This document shows, one piece after another, positions 51,301 through 62,031 of a stretch of DNA of 64,000 nt (position 1 is its first letter; each line of letters opens with the position of its first letter). The notes beneath the pieces were generated by a model, which saw only the letters and a list, made by a program, of their open reading frames with translations, ran no database searches and was not told the DNA's origin. The DNA is taken from NCBI RefSeq assembly GCF_901709675.1, contig NC_051108.1, positions 3,880,631 through 3,944,630 of the forward strand, written 5' to 3'. Origin of the DNA: Syngnathus acus (Eukaryota; Chordata; Actinopteri; Syngnathiformes; Syngnathidae). Position numbers and translations under genes: made by a program.

Positions 51301-52724
51301 GGGGCTGCGGGGAATGGTTTTTTTCGGGCCTCGGTTAATTAGTTGGAAGGGGGAAAGCTGATGATAAACATAGATTGGTGTTCTAAGAACAGGCAGCTGT
51401 CTGTAGCTTTAAAGCGCGATGACATCACACAGAACTTTGCACCATTGTGTCACCTGTCATATTTGTGATTCTTATCTTATTTTTTTTAATTTGACTGGAA
51501 AAAAAATCATCTTCCACTACAGCACCTATTGTTTTGTCATTTTGTTTTTCCAGTCCCAACCTCATTTCACCCTTATGAACATCTGAGCCTTCTCCAACGC
51601 GAATTGAGTCTGATAAATGCAAGTGAGTCAAAGTCTGCGTTTATTCAGCTTCTGAGTGAAATGACTCATAGATTACAGTTTTTGTACAGTGAAGCCTGGA
51701 AGGCAGCAGTCGCCCTTCCACCCACCCAGAAGACTTCCTCTTTACTCCAGTCAGGAGAGGAAATTGAGCCCAGATGTGACTTCAAACAAAAGAAAAGCTA
51801 AGGGGATAGGAGGTGGAATCAGGCCCGTCTTTCTCGTGACCCAAAGACCTGCTCCTTCCTGGCATCTGTCTATTTACCTCCTCCTCATCTAGATTGTCTA
51901 TTGTGAGTTTTAGTCCATCCTGACTTTTCAATAACATCGTGTATCATTCTGTACTTTCACGAAATAAGGAACAAGAGTCTCATTTTTCATTCTTGTGCAT
52001 TTTTCTTATGGTTCGTCTGCTAAATATAGGTAAAATGACGACATTCCACCTAAGCGCCGTGATTAGACATTTGAAAAATGTCGAGCCATTAAGCATCATC
52101 TGAAAAGAAATGAAAAAGAGCCTAAATGAAAAATGAGGTCTTTCCGTTCTTAAATTGCACTTTAGTCTTCACAATACTCTTTGGGGATTTTTTGGGTTTC
52201 CAGGTGTTGCACAATGTTTGAAAATTCCTGTCTTGTTTTACACCAGTTGTTCTGACAGTGTCGCCACTCAGACCCCGAATAGGCCCATAAATCTTGTTAT
52301 AGCGTCGGAAATGGAGCTCTTTTTCATTCAGGTAGTCAAAACAGACTTTTATTATGAGTCTTTCAGTATTTGCATTTTTCGATATCCAGATTGTGAGCCT
52401 CCCTTTTGTAATGAAAATTACTAGCCTCTCTGCTTAAAATAATGAACGTAGCTGCACCACACTCTCCGGGATGTGGTACTTCATGCTGATTGCAGTGATT
52501 ACAAATGTATTATGCACATTTGGAATATACCAAAAGAAAAGTCTGCTAATAAGTCTAAAATATATTTTTTCTGGAACTTTACTTCACTTCATTTTTCACA
52601 ATTCAAAATCCGTCTTCATTCTAAGAATAAGACAATCTTTACTTAAGACAGTTTGCTTTACAGTTTGCATTTAAACGTCTTCAAATATGCCGTTAGAATC
52701 AATTTTAAAATGGCAGGAAAGTAT
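48310..52724. other. No gene seen
   Basis: This holds the (TTTA)n tract, a T run at 50382, an ATGATGATG run near 50645 and a patch at 51160-51270 noted among the findings. Confidence 0.55.
49377..49480. repeat. (TTTA)n-rich tract with 54-bp duplication
   Basis: CTATAATAATACATTTATTT occurs at 49387 and again at 49441, with ATTT repeats between. Confidence 0.8.
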
Positions 52725-52790
52725 CAAAATCTTTTAGGGGTGGCCAAAGAGGGCCCATGGCCACCACTAGCTCCGCCCATGCGCATTTAC
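52725..52790 (-). mobile_element. Dispersed repeat with GGCGGAGCT start, copy b
   Basis: Read on the minus strand it is GGGCGGAGCTAGTGGTGGCC followed by CTTTGGCCACCCCTAAAAG. It matches copies at 15872 and 56210. Confidence 0.5.
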
Positions 52791-52871
52791 ATGATATTCC
52801 TGTAATTAGTTTGCTTGAAAAGATGACTAGACAGCTGAAAGTTATGTTTATTGCCCCTTGATGGCATATTA

Positions 52872-53147
52872 CCGTATTTTCCGCACTATAAGGCGCACCG
52901 GATTATAAAGCGCACCTTCAATGAATGGCCCATTATAAAACTTTGTCCATATATAAGGCACACCGGATTATAAGGCGCACCTTCAATGAATGGCCCATTT
53001 TAAAACTTTGTCCACATATAAGATATATACATTCTTATAGGACACGCCTGCTGTAGTGGCTCAATATTGGTCCATACATAAGGCGCACTGTCGGCTTTTG
53101 AGAAAATTGGAGGTTTTTAGGTGCGCCTCAGGGTGCGGAAAATACGG
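52872..53147. mobile_element. Palindromic MITE, CCGTATTTTCCGCAC family, copy 13 (ladder duplication)
   Basis: TA-flanked ends are present, with a 65-bp arm duplication whose units begin at 52900 and 52965, as in copy 2. The core is trimmed to GGACACGCCTGCTGTAGTGG. The right arm carries CTCAGGGTGCGG in place of TTATAGTGCGG. It is the copy closest to flrt2. Forward sense. Confidence 0.9.
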
Positions 53148-55255
53148 TAATATTAAAATGAAAGAGTTCCTTTTAAAATTGGACAACGCTTCAGCATTCA
53201 AATGACCCGTCTGTCGATGGATCAGTTGAGGTTTATTTTGTTTGCTGGGATGTAAAACCAAATGGCCAATGTGCCTGACAATTACTGCATGTGTTGCTAA
53301 GTAGCCAGCCAGATTATGTAATAAATCTTAGCAAGACAAGGAAGACTTTAGCATCTCGTGTCAAAAATGCCAGTAATCCACAATCGTCTCTTCCTGTCCC
53401 CCATTTTAAGCCATTTCAGCTCCATTGGCTTTTTCTCCGAAACTACCACACCAACACCTCCCCCTGTGTGTTTCCCATCCCTCACCCCTCCTGCTACAGA
53501 ACTACAGGGGCTTGCTTGTTGTCAAGACTTTTTACAGGCTGGCTTCAACATAGAGCAGAATTCTGCCAGGAATGTATCTTGCATTATAACTCACAGGCTG
53601 CCTTGACTATCATTCCATGCAATGACCCAGATTCAGCCTTCAGAATGGCCTAAAACTGCATCACAAGACTGGTTAGTAAGAAATTCTACAAAACTGCAGT
53701 TATAGTTGTTTTTAGTATTTGGAAAAAGCCCACCAGTGTGTAGTGAGCTGAATGCAGTAGTGAATTCTGGCGATTGTCCGAGTACTAAATGAAGCTTCAA
53801 ATTTGCTTCATGAACCAGTTGTTTTAATTTTTAAGAGTGCCATAACAATAATCAGCCTACATGAGTAAAATATAGTGCTGTCTTCTGGGGAAACATGCAA
53901 CATTAGATGCTTGAATAATCCTAATCGATGAGGGTAAACGTAATTACATCGCCTTAGAAATTAATGAACACATTGATCGACTTCAAGTGAAAAAAATATC
54001 CACACCCAAAGGCAATTTTGAATCCTCAATGCAGGCATGTTTTAGGAATGTGAGAAGCAGTTTGCAGTCCTGTCATGATTTCAGACAGTTAGCTCAGAAA
54101 AAAAAGAAACTCTTGCAGGGGTTTCTACTTTTCTTGTAACACTAATTTGGTTGGCACCTTTTGAAGTGCTTTGCAATGTCCAGATGCAAATGAAAGCAGA
54201 GAGGAATGTGATAAGCTAATGATGTCCCTCGGGAACTAATGAATTTAACCGAGGGATAAACATATCTGCATATCTAAAATGACTTTTCCCCCTCTTTTCT
54301 CTGCTAACAGTTTGGAGCAGAGTAGACGGACGTCAGTAGTTTCATGTGTGTAGGCTTATTATGTATCTGCAGTTTTATCAAGGTGCAGAAGCATGCAGAG
54401 TAAATATGCCACGCCAAAGCTCTCCAGGCGCGGGAAAGAAAGGGAATTTCCAATGAAATTACATATTGACTTAAAAAAAAAATGTTTGTGGTTCTCACAC
54501 GTCCTTAAAAACAACTCAATAATTAAGAATGCTGTCAAAAATCTGCTTATAATTTAAATATAACCATTGTCAGGAATATATGATATAATTGTGTTAGTTA
54601 TCCAAAATTTAAAAAATGGCGTTCAAGGTCCATTTTATTCACACGACAAAGAAACCCAACTGCAAACATGTCCATCAAGGAAAAAATAAAAATAGTTTCC
54701 TCTAAATTTATGCTATCAATAATTCATGCAGGCATGTGGGAGCTTCTTTTTGTGAAGGAATTGAATTTAGCTTGACAGCTGGAATTAAACATGATACACA
54801 GAGACTGACCTAAATAGAAAAATTAATATAAACACCTGGGAAAAAAAAAATTCATAGCATTTGTATTAATTAAATATGATTTAAGATAGGAAGGAATTTG
54901 TACACTTGAAGAGTCAGGGAAAGTCATCTGGATCTATTTTTGTACTCAGAACTGTCAAACTCTGAATGAAGTAAATGGCGCTCCATTAACTTTTTAGACA
55001 CAGGTCACGTCATTTATAAGTGGCGCACGCAAATTCCAAGGTGAATAGCACTAAAATGACACCGCTGTATATGTTTACACTCGTCAGATGAAGCCATTAC
55101 ATATTTGCTCGGCATAACTGAGCGGCTTTTACAGACTGTTCAACAACACAATGTGATGCCTTGAAATGTTTAGACAAGTGTGTTTCCCTTTTGTAAATCG
55201 CCCCCACACGGGGGTGACCCCTGAGGATTTGAAAGCGATTAAAAGATGCCTTGTT

Positions 55256-55260
<5 letters not shown>

Positions 55261-55293
<33 letters not shown>
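55261..55293. repeat. (TG)16 microsatellite
   Basis: An uninterrupted TG run 1.8 kb upstream of the flrt2 first exon. Confidence 0.97.
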
Positions 55294-55295
<2 letters not shown>

Positions 55296-56209
55296 ATAAA
55301 CAAAAGCTGTGCTCTGCATTCTTCTGAATTGTGGAAGACACTGACGGTGTAGTAGTCACTCGATTGACTTTTGCGTAAGATTTCATTCGTACTCTGTTTT
55401 AAAATTCGTGCCTTTGATTGACTGGCAGACGTTTTTGTGGATACACATTCTGGAACCTGTGCACAGTTTTTGAATTTTGTTCAAGCGTTCCTGAATTAGA
55501 ATTAATTCCTCATTCAAAAAAAAAAAATCAAAATGTTGTATTATGAATTATGGGCCGACCTAGCTGATTTTAAAATGTGTGAACTTAACTTTGAACTAAT
55601 TAGTGTAGAAAAATGAACTTTCCCAACATAAATGGGTTTGACTCAAGAGTTCAACATCTCCCTCAAGAGTTCACCGTTAACGTCACGAACATAGCCTAGA
55701 ACATCGATAATAACACGGGCACCGAAACGTTTACCATGGTTGACGTCACAGATGTGATAGAAGAACGTAAAAGATGTTTTTCATGTACTGTCCATGAACT
55801 TACTCTGAACTTAATGCACAAGTTAATTTCTCTTCCACCAAAGATGATGAATGGCTGAATGGCGCGCACACACAAGCCACACATGCCCTCAAGTTGACTT
55901 TACCACTTTTGGCTGAAAGATTACACGTTGCTTCGTTTACGTTCCGCTTGAAAAACATGAACGTTTTCTCAATGCTTTTATGTAGACAATGTGTGCAAAC
56001 ATAAAAAAACGGATGAGTATTGTCTTAAATCTGGAATGTAAGAACCTAGATAAGCATGTAAAAATGAATAATATATAATATATAAAAATAATATTGTAAA
56101 ACCAACAGTGCTTTTTTTCAAGGTTTGACATTTTTGGGTTAAATATAATAAGTATTGACAACATTATAAAGTTTGAAAAACAAATATTTTTGAGTTTACG
56201 CTGCACACA

Positions 56210-56275
56210 CTGGCGGAGCTAAGGGGGGGGCCCATGGGGGCACTGGCCCACCTTAAAATTGACTAAACAATTGAC
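56210..56275 (+). mobile_element. Dispersed repeat with GGCGGAGCT start, copy c
   Basis: CACTGGCGGAGCTAAGGGGG is followed by GGGGGCACTGGCCCACC. It is a short fragment of the same dispersed repeat as at 15872 and 52725, about 0.8 kb upstream of the flrt2 promoter. Confidence 0.5.
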
Positions 56276-56984
56276 TAGTAAAACGTCAATGTTTTCTGAA
56301 GATTTTTTTTATGGGTTAGTAAATATATATTTGGGCGAATTAATGAAAGGGCCACTCAAAGTGCGGCCCGCAAGACAGCTTTGGTCACCACATGAATAAA
56401 AAATTCTAGTGGCTGTACACAGGGCCAAAAGCATTTGTGCCTTCTAAACTGCGGACCAGTAGCTCTCCCTCAGTTCATCAGATCAGTATTGAGCTTTTCC
56501 GACACTTTAGATCCTCTGTATTTCTTAATAGTCCCGGGCAATGTGGAAGTCAGCCAAAGCTAATGTCAGCTTGTTTAACAAGTGGTAGTGGCATCGGGGT
56601 ACTAGAATAAGAGGCAAAGTGTTGAGGGAATATAATCTTTTTGTAAACCCCGCTTCTCTCTCATGTCAGGGATAGATCGATCAGACACATTTATGCAATA
56701 AATCAATGTCTTAAATCGGAAGTATATGTTTATACAGAACGAGGCATGTATGGCAGTGAAGATATCTTTGAATAAGATTGATTACCCTGAAAAAGTTTGG
56801 AAAATCTTATTTGAAGGATAAATTGATCGATAGAAAAGCCATGAAGAGGATTTTTGTGTTAGAAACGTCATTTAAAATGCAGATGCGCGTCATGGTTAAG
56901 GTATTGTTTGCGCCAAATGTAGTTGAAAGACAAACTATTTTCTGCAGTGTGAGGGCAGAAGGGAGGTGGCTCGGTTATTATGGG

Positions 56985-57060
56985 GCTGCTAGGGGATATG
57001 CATTCTTTATTCTGAGGAGGGGAGGGACGGACGGAGAGAGAGGGCGGGGGGAGATAGAGT
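56985..57060 (+). promoter_or_regulatory. flrt2: Probable flrt2 core promoter region
   Basis: The stretch contains a GC box (GGGCGGGGG at 57042-57050) inside a long GA-rich tract and opens into the CpG-rich first exon. No canonical TATA box is seen at a usual distance, so a dispersed GC-rich start is more likely. The exact start is unknown. Confidence 0.45.
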
Positions 57061-57090
57061 GAGCGGGGAGAGAGAGGAGAGAGAGAGAGA
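57061..57090 (+). repeat. GA-rich simple repeat at the flrt2 transcription start region
   Basis: The purine run is GAGCGGGGAGAGAGAGGAGA followed by more GA. Tracts of this kind are common at GC-rich promoters and may bind GAGA-type or MAZ-like factors. That role is inference. Confidence 0.6.
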
Positions 57091-57211
57091 GGCGCAAAGA
57101 GCGCACACGTCGCACTATCAACTGGATCCATCTAAGAAAACAACTACGGGGAAGTCTTGAGCGAGAGAAGTGGAAGTTGATCCCCACTAAAAGAGAGCAC
57201 AGCCAGCTGTC

Positions 57212-57349
57212 ATGGCCCGTGACAAACCAGGCGGCGGGCACTTCCACGAGTGCGTCCTCGCAGTTTTGCTTGAGTGGACGGGGAGCAGTGGGAGATGCGA
57301 TCGTCGCCCAGCATTTTGCCGTCCTCGCTCTGTGTCGCCGGTGAATTAA
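57212..57349 (+). promoter_or_regulatory. Upstream ORF 1 in flrt2 exon 1 (45 codons)
   Basis: An AUG with G at -3 and G at +4 opens a 45-codon frame beginning MARDKPGGGH that stops at TAA, well before the splice donor. Its strong start context suggests it could be translated and could lower flrt2 initiation. I recognise no domain in it. Confidence 0.45.
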
Positions 57350-57402
57350 AGCAGCTGGAAACACACAGCACAAAAGTCAGGATAGAGGTGGTGACGTAAA
57401 AT

Positions 57403-57518
57403 ATGCGGCTTCGACGCTCGATCGGATCATCCTGGCTCCGGTGGCACCAGACGGACCTTTACGCATGATCATTCTGCAGGACTGCATGAAGGATATTGTG
57501 ACGAGGGAGAAAAGTTGA
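57403..57518 (+). promoter_or_regulatory. Two overlapping upstream ORFs in flrt2 exon 1
   Basis: A 21-codon frame (57403-57468) ends in an ATGA overlap with the start of a 17-codon frame (57465-57518). Both lie fully inside the proposed first exon. The termination-reinitiation layout is visible in the sequence. Any effect on translation is inference. Confidence 0.4.
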
Positions 57519-57559
57519 ACGCAGAAGCGGCTTTGAGGACGTATAGCGACTCGGCAAAG

Positions 57560-59169
57560 GTACCGTTGTTATCATTACGATAAGGAAAATGGATTATTTA
57601 AAAATGGAACTTATTGTGTACTTATAAGGGAAAACAAATGGCCTTTGGATCTCCAAACAAAATTGACATCGTCTTATATAATGTATTTAAATGAATCGTC
57701 AATTTAATCGAAGTGAAAAATCGGAAAGCGCACCAGTCCAAAGCGTTCTACCCATGAAGATTTTCACTCTCTATGCACCTCACGCCTTTCAACTGCTCTT
57801 CGAAATATTCCATCCGAATGAACACCACTCACTGGGCAACCTTTGAAGTATGCCTGATCCGCCTCTTATCGCCTCTTAAATACCTTCACCGTTTTCAACT
57901 TTTAATTGCGTTTCTCCCCGTAAATCCACTTCTAATCCGATTGTCCTGACCACGTATCAGAGTGTTCATCTGGAGGTGGGAATATGTGCTTACTAGCCTG
58001 GAAATTTAATAAGAGAGGGATAGAAACCTGATGGGAGGGAGGAATATTTATTTTGGGGGGGTATGGAAAAAAACGATTACATGCATTTATCTATCAAACT
58101 CATGTTTTTTAGTAACTTTTTTTATGATTCAGTAATATGGATAAAATTGCCTCGGCCGTTTTATCGCCGACCGTGGTTGCTTACTTTCCCCACTGCTTAT
58201 TTGATTAAATGTTGCAATTTCCAAACGTAGATCACAGATGGATGTCTAAGGATTGTTTCTACATGCATCTCAAAAACTGAATCATTTCCACTTCATCGAG
58301 CAGAAAGATTTCCTACCATGCTTAAAATAATCAATAATAGAATTATTATTTAATATCAGGCAGCCAATTGGTTTGGAGATTCTCAAATGCAAAATCGTGG
58401 ATGGCCATTCACGTTCTTAACATTCACCCCATAGTTCTCTTAATTGTGTGTTATCCATCAATGACTCCGGGTGGAGCCTCACTAAGGCTGAAAGCAACCG
58501 ATGACGACCAGAATCTTTCAATCATATACGGGGGGGGGGATGTTTGATGGGTCATAAAACTTAGAATAATGGATCCGTGTTCCTCAGTGATGCAGTGGCC
58601 TTGTGCTTGACTAGAAACCTCTCTTGTGAAAAATAGCCCGTATTGATCATTTATTGCAAGGTGGACATACTAAATTATTTCGCAATCTTTTTCCATTTGA
58701 CAACTTGTGTATGTCAACGGAGATGTGTGCATGTGTGTTCCTCATTGCTGTGGGAATAAAAAAAGGCAGCACTTGTTTTTCTATCCATATTTTGGACATA
58801 TCTCTTTCAATGTTTTAAAACTAAGCAGCGATGATCTTTCTGCTAAAACTCTGCAAATCCAAATGTGTGTGTGTGTTGATCTGCGTTCCTTCAGAGTGCG
58901 AAAGGACAAAACCCTCCTTTATGTTTGTGATACCGGATATGCAAGAACTGTTCTGAATATTTATCTGATGGTTCTTTATCAATCACATAGTGCATAAATT
59001 GACACCGGGATGAACAATGATTGTGTTCTATATCATTGAAAGTCAGTTTGAAAGAATATTCTTGTGTGCATGAGCGAGGAAGAACTGGATGTGGTTTTGC
59101 TGTGGGGGGTTGGGGTGGGGAGTGACCAGGCCACCCTGGAAATACTAGCGTTTCTTTGTTTTCCCACAG
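57560..59169 (+). other. flrt2: flrt2 leader intron
   Basis: The intron is 1,610 bp. It begins with GTACCG and ends in a pyrimidine-rich acceptor (TTTCTTTGTTTTCCCACAG) at 59169. It contains AT-rich sequence, a short G run near 58530 and short GT runs. I see no recognisable transposon in it, unlike the upstream desert. Confidence 0.65.
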
Positions 59170-59603
59170 GTCTCTGGTTCCAAATGTCACCCTCCTCGGA
59201 CTCTACCCCGGTCGGGGAACAGCAGCAGTGTGTGACGGACAGGCCAATGGAGCCTGCGGTGATTCTCTGCCGCGTGGCTTCAAACGGGACCTGGATGAGC
59301 TCTGCATGGTGCAACCTGTGAAGAGTCGTGCTGTGGTGTGACGTCTCAGTATGGATGGAGTCAATCAAAGGACCGGCCACCACTTATGAGACCACAGCTC
59401 TTCATCGGAGGACTCGCATGTTCAGGATTACTCCCGAATTTTCCTGATCATTCCCCAGCAACCGACATCATTAGCAGACTCTCCATGGTGGACTTTAATA
59501 TTTGTTGGATTATTCTATTATTTATACGTATTTTTTCTTTCTTTTAATCCCTCCCAGTTGTTTATTATAATTTTTTGTTTTTTTTTAATTATTATTATCA
59601 ACT
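59170..59603 (+). other. flrt2: flrt2 5' UTR part of the coding exon
   Basis: This 434-bp leader lies between the acceptor at 59169 and the flrt2 start codon. It becomes very T-rich in its last 90 bases. It contains several AUGs before the real start, in all three frames, and none extends in frame into the flrt2 protein. Confidence 0.7.
59184..59321 (+). promoter_or_regulatory. Upstream ORF in the second leader exon (45 codons)
   Basis: The first AUG after the acceptor has A at -3 and opens a 45-codon frame beginning MSPSSDSTPVG. A second frame nested in it (59306-59341) and another at 59351-59389 follow. None joins the flrt2 frame. Confidence 0.4.
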
Positions 59604-61586
59604 ATGGAGTTTCTGACTGGACCCTGGAATAAGGATTGGACTTCATTCGTACAATTTTGGTTGACTGTAATTCTTAGCCTTCAAATGCAATTCAGCCCTG
59701 GTGCCTCTTGCCCAGAAGAGTGTCGTTGCGACAAATCATTTGTGTACTGCAACGAACGCAGCCTGACATCTGTGCCTCTTGGGATACAGGAGGGCTACAA
59801 TGTACTTTACCTACATAACAACCAGATCAACAATGCTGGCTTTCCTTTGGAACTTCACAATCTGGCTTCTGTGGAGACTGTGTTTCTCTATGGCAACCAG
59901 CTGGATGAGTTTCCCATCAATCTGCCCAAAAACACCAGAGTACTGCATCTCCAAGAGAACAATATTCAAACAATCTCCAGGGCAGCCCTAGCACAGTTGA
60001 CTCGATTAGAGGAGTTGCACCTTGATGACAACTCCATCTCCACAGTGGGGGTGGAAGAAGGGGCCTTTAGGGAGGCACTAAGCCTCAAACTCCTCTTCCT
60101 CACCAAGAACCACTTAAGCAGCGTTCCCATCGGTCTCCCGGAGGATTTGAAGGAGCTACGTTTGGATGAGAATCGAATCGCTAACATCGCAGAGGAGGCC
60201 TTCCAGAATGTGACGCGTCTACAGCGCCTCCTGCTGGACGGGAACCTGCTGACCGATGAAGGAATCGCGCCGGGCACCTTCCAGGAACTGGTCAATCTCC
60301 GAGAACTGGCACTGGCCCGTAACTCGCTCACCTTCCCTCCTCCCCTTTTACCGAGCCAGTCGTTGGTCAAACTCAGCCTACAGGAGAACCAGATAGACCA
60401 GATCCCGATAGCTGCGTTTGCAGACTTAAATAGACTGGAAAAGCTGGATATTTCCAGCAACCAACTTCAGACTCTTACCCAGGGTGTATTTGACAGCCTG
60501 TCGAGCTTAAGGCATCTCATTGTGCGAAATAACCCGTGGCGCTGTGACTGTGCAGTGAAATGGGTGGTGGTGTGGCTCAAGTCATTGCCTTCCTCCATAA
60601 ACGCCCGAGGCTTCGTGTGTCAGAGTCCCGACTGGGTGCGCGGCATGGCAATCCGTGAACTCACGTTGGATATTATCGAATGTCCAGTCGATACCCACCA
60701 ACCGCCGTGGCCCACACTTCGTTCTACACCTCCCCCTCCGCCCACGACTACCCCTCTCACCACCATGATCTCCACTCTTATAACCACATCCATCCCCGAC
60801 TACTTTGATTCGCCTTCTCCACCCGTTCCTCCAATCTATCACCATCTCCCCGGGCCTCTACCTCCTTACGAGGATCCCCTTCAGATTTCCTTCCATGTGG
60901 TTAACTCTTCGAATATAGAGGTGAGCTGGGCTTCGTATTTCACCGTCACGGCCTACAAAGTCACTTGGGTTAAACGGGGCCAAAGCCAAATAAATGAAGG
61001 GATGCAGGAACGGACTGTGAGCGGGGGGGAACGGCGTATCAGCCTCACCAATTTGGAGCCCCGGTCTGTGTACCGGATCTGTGTACACGTTTTGGACATC
61101 CATAACTCCTACAGGCCCGGGGAGGATACGATATGCTCCGAGGCCAGGACCAAGTCAGCCTTGCCGACTAAATCTCCTGGTTCAGGTCAAACTCCAAAGG
61201 AGAGTATTAATTCCACATTGTTAATGGCTGGCATCATAGGCGGGGCAGTACTGATCATCTTAATAACACTACTCAGCCTGTTTTGTTGGCACATGCACCG
61301 GAAGAGCCGGTCATCTTCGACCAAGTGGAAATACAACCGAGGTCGTAGAAAAGATGACTACTGCGAAGCTGGAACCAAGAAGGATAACTCCATTCTTGAA
61401 ATGACTGAAACCAGTTTCCAGATAGTGGCGCTAAACAACGAGCAGCTGCTCAAAGGAGATTTCCGTATTCAGCCTATCTATACACCCAATGGGGGGATTG
61501 GATTTAGAGACTGTCACCTCAGTAACAATAGCTTAGCCTACTGCAAGAGCAGCAACGTACCCAGTACGGAGTTTTGCCACACGTAA
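59604..61586 (+). CDS. flrt2: Fibronectin leucine-rich transmembrane protein 2 (FLRT2)
   Basis: The 660-residue frame is unbroken and has the same length as mammalian FLRT2. In order it shows a signal peptide (hydrophobic core about 16-28, mature start near C36), an LRRNT cap (C36, C40, C42, C49), about ten leucine-rich repeats (roughly 57-310), and an LRRCT cap (NPWRCDC; C314, C316, C339, C360). A Pro/Thr-rich linker (361-423), a fibronectin III domain (about 424-515) and one membrane helix (about 539-562, followed by CWHMHRK) come next. The cytoplasmic tail contains WKYNRGRRKDDYCEAGTKKD and ends in CHT. The tail, the NNQINNAGFP stretch and the HLDDNSISTVGVE stretch match FLRT2 better than FLRT1 or FLRT3. 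Sequons are at N202, N434 and N536. The start has A at -3 and G at +4. Known family roles are cell adhesion and repulsion at the plasma membrane through UNC5 and latrophilin receptors, and FGF receptor modulation; these are from family knowledge. The single-exon coding region is typical of the family. I cannot say whether this is a retained or duplicated fish paralogue. Confidence 0.97.
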   Translation: MEFLTGPWNKDWTSFVQFWLTVILSLQMQFSPGASCPEECRCDKSFVYCNERSLTSVPLGIQEGYNVLYLHNNQINNAGFPLELHNLASVETVFLYGNQLDEFPINLPKNTRVLHLQENNIQTISRAALAQLTRLEELHLDDNSISTVGVEEGAFREALSLKLLFLTKNHLSSVPIGLPEDLKELRLDENRIANIAEEAFQNVTRLQRLLLDGNLLTDEGIAPGTFQELVNLRELALARNSLTFPPPLLPSQSLVKLSLQENQIDQIPIAAFADLNRLEKLDISSNQLQTLTQGVFDSLSSLRHLIVRNNPWRCDCAVKWVVVWLKSLPSSINARGFVCQSPDWVRGMAIRELTLDIIECPVDTHQPPWPTLRSTPPPPPTTTPLTTMISTLITTSIPDYFDSPSPPVPPIYHHLPGPLPPYEDPLQISFHVVNSSNIEVSWASYFTVTAYKVTWVKRGQSQINEGMQERTVSGGERRISLTNLEPRSVYRICVHVLDIHNSYRPGEDTICSEARTKSALPTKSPGSGQTPKESINSTLLMAGIIGGAVLIILITLLSLFCWHMHRKSRSSSTKWKYNRGRRKDDYCEAGTKKDNSILEMTETSFQIVALNNEQLLKGDFRIQPIYTPNGGIGFRDCHLSNNSLAYCKSSNVPSTEFCHT

Positions 61587-61890
61587 TGCCGTGGTAAAAT
61601 ATCGCAGTGGCGCACCCACAGACTCCAAAAAAAAGAACGATTGACAATATGTACAACACACACACACAGTTTGTGTAGACAATAACAGAAAAATATATCT
61701 AAAAAAAAAAAATATAGTGACATATAACTGTACAATATATTTCCAAGTTCTGTCTATGATGTAATTTATACTGTGGATAATAATGTGGGATTCTCTGCTA
61801 TCTTTTTTATTCATAGGAAAAGGAGTCCCAAGTGTTTTTTTTTTTTTTGATAAACAGCAGGGTTTTCAAAGTTGTTAAAATGGTCAATAC

Positions 61891-61926
61891 TGTACATGAA
61901 CACGGATTTGTACATGAACACGGATT
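61891..61926 (+). repeat. 18-bp tandem duplication in the flrt2 3' UTR
   Basis: The unit TGTACATGAACACGGATT occurs twice in a row with no mismatch and is followed by a partial third copy (TGTACA). The perfect identity points to a recent local duplication. Confidence 0.9.
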
Positions 61927-62031
61927 TGTACAATCACGGCAACCTGGGTGTAGCTTCTGGCAAATTCTGTCAGCTTTGGAAAATGTTGGGCACTTTGAGG
62001 GCTGGGATACTTTGCTAACCACAGAAGCAAA

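Larger units (their letters stand above)
53148..56984. other. No gene seen; upstream flank of flrt2
   Basis: This holds the (TG)n run and one short GGCGGAGCT repeat fragment. No palindromic MITE occurs here. A 120-codon frame at 53291-53653 has no family features. Distal flrt2 control elements may lie here, but none can be identified by eye. Confidence 0.5.
57050..57559 (+). other. flrt2: flrt2 5' UTR exon 1 (non-coding, start approximate)
   Basis: This is a CpG-rich stretch in an otherwise AT-rich window. It ends in a good splice donor (GGCAAAG, then GTACCG at 57560). It lies on the same strand as flrt2 and 1.6 kb upstream of a clear acceptor. The 5' end is a guess placed just after the GC box and purine tract. 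It holds three short upstream reading frames, annotated separately. The splice pairing is inferred from consensus sites and from the known non-coding first exon of FLRT genes; an RNA read across the junction would settle it. Confidence 0.65.

Noticed and set aside
56978-57373. 131-codon minus-strand frame over the flrt2 first exon
   Set aside because: It arises from GC-rich and GA-repeat sequence with few stops; no family features.
59966-60460. 164-codon minus-strand frame inside flrt2
   Set aside because: It is a shadow of the conserved flrt2 coding sequence on the opposite strand.
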